Below are positions 24,580 to 31,647 of a stretch of DNA of 64,000 nucleotides, piece by piece. The notes under the pieces were generated by a model. It saw nothing but the letters and a program-made list of their open reading frames with translations, did not search any database and was not told the DNA's origin. The stretch covers positions 124,001 through 188,000 of the forward strand of contig JANQJF010000039.1 in NCBI GenBank assembly GCA_028281765.1, given 5' to 3'. Positions within the stretch are counted from its first letter, which is position 1, and each line of letters opens with the position of its first letter. This DNA comes from Planctomycetota bacterium. Lineage in GTDB: Bacteria; Planctomycetota; UBA1135; UBA2386. The position numbers and the translations under genes were made by a program.

Positions 24580-26115
24580 GTGAGTGCCCTGGATTCACTA
24601 CGAGAACACGAGATGCTCGCGGATCTCAGCCTGCCTGAGAACGTGGCCGAGGACGCGACGTCCATCGAGTGCGAGCAGACCCACGGAAGCCTGGTCTTCC
24701 TGACGCCGACGGAGGTCTTCAAGCTGAAGCGCGCGGTCGACTTCGGCTTCTTCGACTTCACGACGCTCGCCGCGCGGTTGGCGGATTGCGAAGCCGAGGT
24801 CGCGCTCAACCGGCGGCTTGCGCCCGACGTGTATCGCGAGGTCGTGCCGGTGTTCCAGGACGCGATCGGATACTCGCTGACTCGTCCCGGTGAGATCGTC
24901 GACTACGCGGTGCGCATGCGGCGACTGCCGCTACGCGCACGCGCGGACGATCTCTTGCGTCGAGACGAGCTGACCGGCGTCGCTCTGGATGGCTTGGCGC
25001 GCTACGTCGCCGCCTTCTACCGCCGCAGTCCGCGATTGCCGCCGGCCGCTTCGGACGTGCGGGCGAACTTCGAGGAGAACTTCGACCAGGTGCGCCCGTT
25101 CGCCGGAGACATCCTCGAGCTCGAGGAGTTCGAGTCCCTCCGCGATCGACAGCAGCAGTGGCTCCGCGAAAAGTCCGACTGGATCAGCGCGCGCCCGACC
25201 GTGGACGGACACGGCGATCTGCGGCTCGAGCACGTCTACTTCCTGGATCACGGTCCGACCGCGATCGATTGCATCGAGTTCCTCGATCGGTTCCGGATCG
25301 CGGATCCGGCGCTCGACGTGTCGTTCTTCGCGATGGAGTTGTATCGCGAGGGGCGGGCGGATCTGGCCGAGACGTTCCTCGCATCGTTCGCCTACGAGTC
25401 CAACGACTACGACGCATACCCGCTGTTCGACGGATACATGAGCTATCGCGCGTTCGTGCGGGCGAAGGTCGCCGCGTTCGTCGCCAGCGACGCGAATGCG
25501 GACACCGAGCGGCGTGAGCGCAAGCGCGCCGAAGCGCGTCGTCAGTTCGCGCTCGCCGCGCAGCTGCTCGAGCCGCGGAGCGTCGGCCGGGTCGTCGCGG
25601 TGGGCGGACTGCCGGCGTCCGGCAAGAGCACTGTCGGTCGCATGCTTCGGCCGATCGTGCGTGGTCCGATCGTCAGCGCGGACGCCGCGCGGAAGTTCCT
25701 GGCGGGTGCCGAGCCGACCGATCGGCTCGGGTCCGACGCCTACTCGGAAGACTTCTCGGCGCGCGTGCTCAACGAGCTGATCCGTCGCGCGGATCGCGCC
25801 CTGGCGAGCGGCCGGAGCGTCGTGTTCGACACGACCTTCCGCAGCTCCGGCGCGATGCAGCGGGTGCGTGAGTTCGCAGAACGGCACGGCGCGAAGTTCT
25901 CGTTTGTCGAGTGTGTCGCCCCCGAATCCGTGCTGCGCGAGCGGCTGCGCAATCGAACCGGCGACGTGTCCGACGCCGACGAGTCGGTTCTCGACTGGTT
26001 TCTGAATCGTTCTGACGCGTGTTGTGACACGGAGTCGATGGACGTGGTGCGACTCGATACGACGCTGCCGGCCGCCGAGATGCACGCGTTGCTTCGTGAC
26101 CATCTCGAGGAATGA
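24580..26115 (+). CDS. Bifunctional APH-like / AAA-type ATP-binding kinase protein
   Basis: 511 residues. The N-terminal half (to about 330) is an aminoglycoside-phosphotransferase-like kinase fold: VFKLKRAVDFGFFDFTTL, and DGHGDLRLEHVYF with the catalytic HGDL-type motif. The C-terminal part is a P-loop kinase: VAVGGLPASGKSTVGRML (Walker A near 345), then VVFDTTFRSSG. This two-domain family is widespread and usually found beside stress or CBS proteins, as here; substrate unknown. Start: the GTG lies about 3 nt from the predicted sigma-54 transcript start; an ATG 33 nt later (MLADLSLPEN) would leave a normal leader and is a real alternative. The CBS gene follows after 24 nt. Confidence 0.85.
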   Translation: MSALDSLREHEMLADLSLPENVAEDATSIECEQTHGSLVFLTPTEVFKLKRAVDFGFFDFTTLAARLADCEAEVALNRRLAPDVYREVVPVFQDAIGYSLTRPGEIVDYAVRMRRLPLRARADDLLRRDELTGVALDGLARYVAAFYRRSPRLPPAASDVRANFEENFDQVRPFAGDILELEEFESLRDRQQQWLREKSDWISARPTVDGHGDLRLEHVYFLDHGPTAIDCIEFLDRFRIADPALDVSFFAMELYREGRADLAETFLASFAYESNDYDAYPLFDGYMSYRAFVRAKVAAFVASDANADTERRERKRAEARRQFALAAQLLEPRSVGRVVAVGGLPASGKSTVGRMLRPIVRGPIVSADAARKFLAGAEPTDRLGSDAYSEDFSARVLNELIRRADRALASGRSVVFDTTFRSSGAMQRVREFAERHGAKFSFVECVAPESVLRERLRNRTGDVSDADESVLDWFLNRSDACCDTESMDVVRLDTTLPAAEMHALLRDHLEE

Positions 26116-26139
26116 CCCATGACGAACCGAGGAGGGCCC

Positions 26140-26562
26140 ATGCACGTTCGACAGATCATGACGCCGAGTCCCCACACGATTCGAGTCGACAAGTCCGCGA
26201 TCGGGGTCGACTCGATCATGAGCTGGGCGCACGTTCGTCACGTTCCGGTCGTCGACGTGGATGGGGCGCTCGTCGGGGTCGTGTCGCAGCGCGATCTGCT
26301 GCGCGTGGCCATTTCCGAGATCGATCGCGACATGACCGACACGGATCGAAGCATCGCGCTCTCGCGCGTGCCGATTCGCAAGGCGCTGTCGCCTCGCGTG
26401 ACGGAGATCAGCCCGGAAGCTCCGATCGAGGAGGCCGCGCGTCTCATGTACGTCGAGAAGATCGGCTGCCTCCCCGTGACCGAAGGCGGCAAGCTCATTG
26501 GGATCGTGACGGAGCACGATCTGATCGGCCTGCTCGCCGGCATCCCGTTCGAAAGCATGTGA
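26140..26562 (+). CDS. Tandem CBS-domain protein
   Basis: 140 residues, almost entirely two CBS motifs forming a Bateman module: VRQIMTPSPHTIRVDKSA ... HVRHVPVVDVDGALVGVVSQ, then VTEISPEAPIEEAARLMY ... GCLPVTEGGKLIGIVTEHDL. Such modules bind adenine nucleotides and sense energy charge. This ATG has GGAGGG just upstream; another in-frame ATG seven codons earlier (MTNRGGP) has a weaker GAGGA. Probably cotranscribed with the APH-AAA kinase from the sigma-54 promoter and likely its regulator, though that is positional inference. Confidence 0.88.
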   Translation: MHVRQIMTPSPHTIRVDKSAIGVDSIMSWAHVRHVPVVDVDGALVGVVSQRDLLRVAISEIDRDMTDTDRSIALSRVPIRKALSPRVTEISPEAPIEEAARLMYVEKIGCLPVTEGGKLIGIVTEHDLIGLLAGIPFESM

Positions 26563-26587
26563 CGCGTCGACCGGGACGACGAGTACG

Positions 26588-26956
26588 CTACTTCGGGATC
26601 ATCCCGAGCAGCTTCGTGACGTAGGGCTTCAGGATCGCCGCGACGTCCGGGGTGAGTCCGCCGGTAAGCTTCGATAGGCGGTCCTTGAACGGGCCGAGCT
26701 TGCTCGTCAGACCGCTCATCAGGTTGCCGACGTTCAGCTTCTTGGCGGACGCCAGCGTCGTTTCGAGGGTGTTCGTCATCGGGCTGATCGTCTTGACGAT
26801 CGATTCGGCCGAGGCCTTGTCCTTCACGGACTCGAGCTGGGTCACGATGTTGCCGAACTGCTTCGCGATGCCGTCCGCGGACATCGAGGCTTCGCCGCTG
26901 CAGGCGCCGAGGACGAGGAGGAAGGCGAGAGAGACGGAGGAGATCAGTGCTTTCAT
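26588..26956 (-). CDS. Small lipoprotein, unknown function
   Basis: 122 residues. The chosen ATG begins MKALISSVSLAFLLVLGACS, a lipoprotein signal with lipobox VLGAC; an earlier in-frame start would add 15 residues in front of it. The mature part is helical and Lys/Ser-rich (NIVTQLESVKDKASAESIV, LASAKKLNVGNLM) and may form a helical bundle. A TACGAAT stretch lies 4 nt before the ATG. No family recognised. Convergent with the CBS gene 25 nt away. Confidence 0.72.
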   Translation of the reverse strand: MKALISSVSLAFLLVLGACSGEASMSADGIAKQFGNIVTQLESVKDKASAESIVKTISPMTNTLETTLASAKKLNVGNLMSGLTSKLGPFKDRLSKLTGGLTPDVAAILKPYVTKLLGMIPK

Positions 26957-27259
26957 GGTGATTCGTAGGGGGGTGTCAGTGAGTCGAGAGTCTAGGCTCA
27001 CCCCGCGGACATTCGGGAGCGCACCGACAAATCAGGGATTCCCCCAGGCGGTCGTTCCGCTGCGATGCGCGAAGCGGTGAGAGACGCCGTGAGAAGCCCG
27101 GAATCCTCCGTTTCGTGGCTTTCCGCCCGTCCGAGTCCGCGGAACTCGCCCTCGGGGAATCCCCGACTTTCTGGCCATCGTCCGGCGACAAAAACGCGCG
27201 ATTCGCCTCGACCCCACTGCTAGCCTCGGGTCCCCACCCACAACCAGGACCCCAAGATC
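26957..27259. other. 303-bp divergent intergenic region
   Basis: Holds the upstream regions of the lipoprotein and the peroxiredoxin genes. Apart from a 15-bp palindrome at 27152-27166 and a possible TAGCCT box about 30 nt before the peroxiredoxin ATG, I see no gene, repeat or RNA structure. Confidence 0.6.
27152..27166. promoter_or_regulatory. Palindrome upstream of the peroxiredoxin gene
   Basis: TCGGGGA-A-TCCCCGA is a perfect 7-bp inverted repeat around one base, about 95 bp before the peroxiredoxin ATG. The form suits a dimeric repressor or activator site; the protein is unknown. Confidence 0.4.
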
Positions 27260-27859
27260 ATGGCAGTTCTCGTCGGCCGCGAGGCCCCCGAATTCCAAGC
27301 GCAAGCCGTCATGCCCGACGGCAGCTTCCAGGAACTCTCCCTCTCGGACATGCGCGGCAAGTACGTCGTGCTGTTCTTCTACCCGCTCGACTTCACGTTC
27401 GTGTGTCCGTCCGAGATCATCGCGTTCAGCAACCACTGCGCGCAGTTCAAGGAGCGCAACTGCGAAGTCGTCGGTGTCTCGATCGACTCGCAGTTCACGC
27501 ACCACGCGTGGCGCAACACCAAGGTCGAAGACGGTGGGATCGGCGCGATCGGATACCCGCTCGTCGCCGACCTCACCAAGTCGATCGCGCGTGACTACGA
27601 CGTGCTGCTCGACGACGGATCGGTGGCGTACCGTGGACTCTTCCTGATCGACAAGGAAGGTCAGGTCCGTCACCAGGTCGTCAACGACCTGCCGCTCGGT
27701 CGCAACGTGCACGAAGCGCTGCGGATGGTCGATGCGCTGCAGTTCCACGAAGAGAACGGCGAGGTCTGCCCGGCCAACTGGAACCCCGGCAAGAAGGGCA
27801 TGAAGCCCGACGCCGAAGGCGTTGCCAGCTACCTCGCGGAGAACGCGAAGTCGCTGTAG
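27260..27859 (+). CDS. Typical 2-Cys peroxiredoxin (AhpC/Prx)
   Basis: 199 residues, standard length. Reduces hydrogen peroxide, organic peroxides and peroxynitrite in the cytoplasm. Peroxidatic C49 in YPLDFTFVCPSEI; resolving C170 in GEVCPANWNPG near the C-terminus, so a dimeric typical 2-Cys enzyme of the Prx1/AhpC class. The catalytic Thr (FTFVC) is present, as is the conserved Arg in AYRGLFLID. No ahpF or dedicated reductase is adjacent, so recycling would rely on thioredoxin. A 15-bp palindrome lies upstream. The ECF sigma gene follows after 62 bp with its own promoter. Confidence 0.97.
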   Translation: MAVLVGREAPEFQAQAVMPDGSFQELSLSDMRGKYVVLFFYPLDFTFVCPSEIIAFSNHCAQFKERNCEVVGVSIDSQFTHHAWRNTKVEDGGIGAIGYPLVADLTKSIARDYDVLLDDGSVAYRGLFLIDKEGQVRHQVVNDLPLGRNVHEALRMVDALQFHEENGEVCPANWNPGKKGMKPDAEGVASYLAENAKSL

Positions 27860-27865
27860 CCGTCG

Positions 27866-27886
27866 AGCGCCCCGGAAGCGCCCCGG
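27866..27886 (+). repeat. Two 11-bp-spaced direct repeats abutting the ECF promoter
   Basis: AGCGCCCCGG occurs twice with an 11-bp period, and the second copy ends at the base before the -35 TTGACA. Spacing of one helical turn next to -35 is what OmpR/PhoB-type activators use, so this may be an activator site. It also lies just past the peroxiredoxin stop, but direct repeats would not form a terminator. Confidence 0.55.
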
Positions 27887-27915
27887 TTGACACCGCGTTG
27901 GCGCCGGCGTGAAAT
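27887..27915 (+). promoter_or_regulatory. Sigma-70-type promoter of the ECF sigma gene
   Basis: TTGACA, 17-bp spacer, TGAAAT, then CGCCCC and the ATG. The -35 is perfect, the spacing optimal, and the 6-nt gap places the transcript start at the ATG, implying leaderless mRNA. This is the best-formed promoter in the window. Confidence 0.65.
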
Positions 27916-27921
27916 CGCCCC

Positions 27922-28557
27922 ATGGAGTCGCGTGAAGGCCGGACCCTGGGGCTGCTCCGCCGCTGGAATGGCGGCGACCAAGCCGCGCTCCACGAGTTGC
28001 TCGAAAGGCACCTCGAGTGGATCACCGACTACGTGCACGGCCGCTTGGGAGACAAGGCCCGCAGCCGAGCCGAGACGGTCGACTTCGTGCAGGCGTCGAT
28101 GGTCGACTTCCTGACTTATGGACCCAAGTTCGAGGTCGCGGACGAGTCGGCGTTCCGCGGACTGCTCGCTCGCATCGCGGAGAACAACATTCGCGACCAA
28201 CGACGGCACGACGGTCGGGCCAAGCGAGATATCGATCGCGAAGTCCAGGCTCCGTCTGACAGCGTGCTCTATCTGGATGCGCACCGATCGATCACGCGCC
28301 CGAGCGAGCATGCGCAGCGTGACGAGAGCATCGCACTCGTGCGGGTCGCCCTCGAGCTGATGGAGCCGCAGGATCGCGAGATCGTGCGGCTGCGTGAGTT
28401 CGAAGAGCGGTCGTTCGCGGATGTCGGCGAACGCATGGAGATCTCGGAGGACGCCGCGCGGATGCGCTTCTCGCGTGCGTTGCCCAAGCTGGCGGAGAAG
28501 GTTGCCCTCCTTCGCAACAGCGGACTCCAATCCGCGCTCGACGAGGGCGCCGATTGA
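27922..28557 (+). CDS. ECF-family RNA polymerase sigma factor
   Basis: 211 residues. Sigma region 2 about 10-95 (LLRRWNGGDQAALHELLERH, VDFVQASMVDFL for the core/-10 recognition helices, then FRGLLARIAENNIRDQRRHD). Region 4 about 145-200: LMEPQDREIVRLREFEERSF, ADVGERMEISEDAARMRFSR as helix-turn-helix. The QASMVDFL signature matches the group of ECF factors common in planctomycetes that sit beside Ser/Thr kinases rather than anti-sigma factors. Convergent with such a kinase 9 nt away and has no anti-sigma gene, so phosphorylation control is a reasonable inference. Confidence 0.92.
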   Translation: MESREGRTLGLLRRWNGGDQAALHELLERHLEWITDYVHGRLGDKARSRAETVDFVQASMVDFLTYGPKFEVADESAFRGLLARIAENNIRDQRRHDGRAKRDIDREVQAPSDSVLYLDAHRSITRPSEHAQRDESIALVRVALELMEPQDREIVRLREFEERSFADVGERMEISEDAARMRFSRALPKLAEKVALLRNSGLQSALDEGAD

Positions 28558-28566
28558 GTGATGCGG

Positions 28567-31500
28567 TTAGCGCTGCTGCGCCGCCGACATCATCGCCTTG
28601 AAGTCTTCGCGTCCACGCAGCGGATCGAACGCGGGGTGGTTGAGGAAGTCCAGGTTTCGCAGCCCCAGATCGACGGCGGCGCGATAGGCCGATACCGATC
28701 GGGTCGCGTACTCCTCACGCAGCGTTTCCCGCGCATCGCCACCGATTGCCTCATCGTCATCGACGAACTGCATGCAGCGGACGAAGTACTCGCCGGCAAG
28801 CGTTTGGCCACCCTGCTCGACTCGACAGTACTCGGGCATCCTCTCCGCGAGATCCGAGAGCTCGCGGTGGTCGCGGACGCGGACCAGCATCTCCGCGAGT
28901 TGGTAGGCCGCCGACCACCGCGCGCCGAGCGCGTCCTTGTGCGCGGGGTCGCGCCCCAGCATGTGCTGCGCGATGTTCAGCGCGCGATGCAGCATCGGGC
29001 GTGCGGATCCCGGGTCGCCGCCGAGTTCGAGGGCCGTGGCCGTGGCGGCGATGATCTCGACCCGCAGCTTCGCGGTGGACAGCGGTTCGGTGTCCGTGCG
29101 TGAGCCGAGGAGTTTCAGCGCGGTCCCGAGCATCTCGCGCGCGTCGTCGACTTCGGCCGGCGAGAGAGAGTTCGCGTCGACGTCGCTGATCGACAGGAGC
29201 AGCTGGGCTCCGGCCAACAGATCCGTCGCGCGATCCTGGTTCGTCGCGTCGGCGTCGGTCGCGTCGCGCCGGTGCTTGGCTGCCTGCTCCAACTGGAACG
29301 CTCGCAGTCGCCGCCTGGCGTCCGTCAGTGGTTTCGATACGCCGCCTGCGGCGCGAGCGGTTTCGCCGCGGACGAGGTGCCGTAGGGCGATCAACAGCTG
29401 GCCCCGTGCCGACTCGTTGTCGGGATCACGGCGGACCGCGAACTCCAAGTCGATGGCGGCGCGCTCGACCCACCGCGCGGCTTCCGTCTCGTTCTCCACC
29501 TGCGCTGTGTTGACGAGATGGAGCTTGGTGAAGCCCGATCGAAGTCGATAGCTGACCACCTCGGGGTAGTGCGCGATCAGCTCGTCGTAGAGGTCGACCG
29601 ATTCTCGGATGAGGCTGAAACCGGCATCGCGGTCACCGGTCGCGACGAGCGCTTGACCGAGGGCGCCCTGACAGTGCGCGAGCCGGCTCTTCGACGTCGC
29701 GCGCGCCGGATCTTGATCGGCCCACTGCTCGATCATCGGCAGTGCACGGCTGAGGTAATCGATGGCCCGATCGTTGTGGCCGTGCCGCAAGCACTGCATG
29801 CCGCAGCTTGCCAGCGTGGTGCCGAACAGGCCGCGGGCTTCGGTGTCGTCGGGGCGCAGCTCGCACAGGCGTGCGCGCGGCGCGATCGCCTCCTCGATGA
29901 CAGCGGCATCGAAGCCTCGGCCGGTCAGCAGGAAGAACCGGTTGTTGCAGAGATCACCGAACGTCCGCAACGCGTCGACGTCGTTCGGTGACCGAGCGAG
30001 GATGCCGTCCAGGAGATCGGCCGCTTCCTCGAACGCTCGCGACGCGGTCTCGGTGTCGCCGGATTGGCACAGCAGCTCGATCGAGTCACTGCGCATCCGT
30101 GCGAGGTCGAGCTGCGCGCGGGGATCGGCCGGGAAGTCCCGGAGGAACGCCCGCTGGCGCGCGACCGCGTCCTCAAGCAGGCGCAGCGTCGTCGCGCGGT
30201 CGCCGAGAAGGAGCGCCGCGGTCGCGTGGTAGTGCTGGGCTCGCGCCGCCTTGCGACGCAGCTCCGGATCGTCGCTGTTTTCGAGGAGGCGTTCGTAGGC
30301 GACCAGAGCTTCCTCGTACAGATTGCACTCGAGGCGAAGTGCTGCAGGATCCTCGCCGACGCGTGATTCGTGAGCCCGCACGAGCAACTGGTCCACGGCT
30401 TGGATCGCGGTCGCGTAGTTGTCGCGAGCCTCGGCGTAGCCCATGAGCGTTCCGACGATCCCGACCAGCAACGCGGTCGTCGCGAAGACTACCGCTACGG
30501 AGATCGCGCGGTGTCTCCGCACGAGCTTGAGCGTGCGACTCACGGTCGTAGGCGGCGTGGCGTGGATCGGTTCGTGCCGCAGGAAACGGCGCAGGTCCGC
30601 AGCGAGCTCGCGTGCATTCGCGTAGCGACGGTGCCGTTCTTTCTCAGTGGCCCGTTCACAGATCGTCTGCAGGTCGCGCGGTGTGTGCGGCTGGATTCTC
30701 CGGATCGGCGTGGCTTCGTGATTCAGGATCGAGTGCAGCGTCGCGTGGACGGCTTCGTGTTCGAAAGGGCGGCGCAGCGTGAGGAACTCGTAGAGCACGA
30801 CGCCCAGCGAGTAGACGTCCGTTCGCGCGTCCACGGTCTCGCCGCGAACTTGCTCGGGACTCATGTAGTCGGGCGTGCCAGCGGTGTCTCCGGTGCGTGT
30901 GACGGCCTCGCGGTCGAAGTCCTTGGCGAGGCCGAAGTCGACCAGCTTCACGTTTGCGCCCTTGCCGAGGAGCACGTTGTGCGGCTTCACGTCACGGTGG
31001 ACGATGCCGTTGTCGTGAGCGCACGCGAGCGCTTCCGCGATCCGGGCGACCAGCTCCGCGACTTCGCCGAAGTACCCACCGTCTTCGACCAGTCCCAGGG
31101 AAGCGTCACGAAGCGTGCCGTTGTCCTCGGCACGGATTCGCCCGAGGACCTGCGCGAGGTTCGGCCCGTCGATCAGCTCCATCGCAATGAAGTGAGTGCC
31201 GTCGCACTCGCCGACTCGATAGACCGCCGCGATTCCTTCGTGTTGGAGCCGGCCGGCCGCTGCGGCCTCGCGCCGGAATCGTTCGATGTGAGATGGCGTG
31301 AGCCTCGGCCCGTGCTGCAGCAGCTTGAGCGCGACGCGTCGTTGCAGCGAGAGTTCGTGCGCCTCGTAGACCACACCGACGCCGCCCCGCCCGATGACCC
31401 GGAGCAGCTCGAAGTCGTCGAAGTATCGCGGCGAATCGACCTGCGGTGACCGCGGATCGGATTCGATCAGCATCGGTTCGAGCAGGTCTCTCAACTCGGG

Positions 31501-31617
31501 GTTGTCTCGGATGACCTGATCGGGCTGCACCGTCGAGTCGCCGTCACGATGCGCCAGGTACAGGTCGACGGCCTCGGACAGTCGGCGCAGGTGATCGTCT
31601 GGGGACTTGGAGGGCAT
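28567..31617 (-). CDS. Membrane Ser/Thr kinase with external helical-repeat region
   Basis: 1016 residues. Kinase domain about 67-345: glycine loop GRGGVGVVYEA (76-86), K98 in VALKLL, HRDVKPHN (207-214), DFGLAK (227-232), GTPDYMSPEQ. Membrane span about 371-393 after the basic LVRRHR. The external 620 residues are mainly helical with TPR-like periodicity (AARAQHYHATAALLLGDRA, EAADLLDGILARSPNDVDAL). The N-terminal 65 residues (EAVDLYLAHRDGDSTV) form a short extension common in planctomycete kinases. It should phosphorylate cytoplasmic targets in response to an external signal. The convergent ECF sigma factor is the obvious candidate by context. Confidence 0.92.
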   Translation of the reverse strand: MPSKSPDDHLRRLSEAVDLYLAHRDGDSTVQPDQVIRDNPELRDLLEPMLIESDPRSPQVDSPRYFDDFELLRVIGRGGVGVVYEAHELSLQRRVALKLLQHGPRLTPSHIERFRREAAAAGRLQHEGIAAVYRVGECDGTHFIAMELIDGPNLAQVLGRIRAEDNGTLRDASLGLVEDGGYFGEVAELVARIAEALACAHDNGIVHRDVKPHNVLLGKGANVKLVDFGLAKDFDREAVTRTGDTAGTPDYMSPEQVRGETVDARTDVYSLGVVLYEFLTLRRPFEHEAVHATLHSILNHEATPIRRIQPHTPRDLQTICERATEKERHRRYANARELAADLRRFLRHEPIHATPPTTVSRTLKLVRRHRAISVAVVFATTALLVGIVGTLMGYAEARDNYATAIQAVDQLLVRAHESRVGEDPAALRLECNLYEEALVAYERLLENSDDPELRRKAARAQHYHATAALLLGDRATTLRLLEDAVARQRAFLRDFPADPRAQLDLARMRSDSIELLCQSGDTETASRAFEEAADLLDGILARSPNDVDALRTFGDLCNNRFFLLTGRGFDAAVIEEAIAPRARLCELRPDDTEARGLFGTTLASCGMQCLRHGHNDRAIDYLSRALPMIEQWADQDPARATSKSRLAHCQGALGQALVATGDRDAGFSLIRESVDLYDELIAHYPEVVSYRLRSGFTKLHLVNTAQVENETEAARWVERAAIDLEFAVRRDPDNESARGQLLIALRHLVRGETARAAGGVSKPLTDARRRLRAFQLEQAAKHRRDATDADATNQDRATDLLAGAQLLLSISDVDANSLSPAEVDDAREMLGTALKLLGSRTDTEPLSTAKLRVEIIAATATALELGGDPGSARPMLHRALNIAQHMLGRDPAHKDALGARWSAAYQLAEMLVRVRDHRELSDLAERMPEYCRVEQGGQTLAGEYFVRCMQFVDDDEAIGGDARETLREEYATRSVSAYRAAVDLGLRNLDFLNHPAFDPLRGREDFKAMMSAAQQR

Positions 31618-31647
31618 CGCGCTCGATCCAGCGTATCCGAATGGCGT

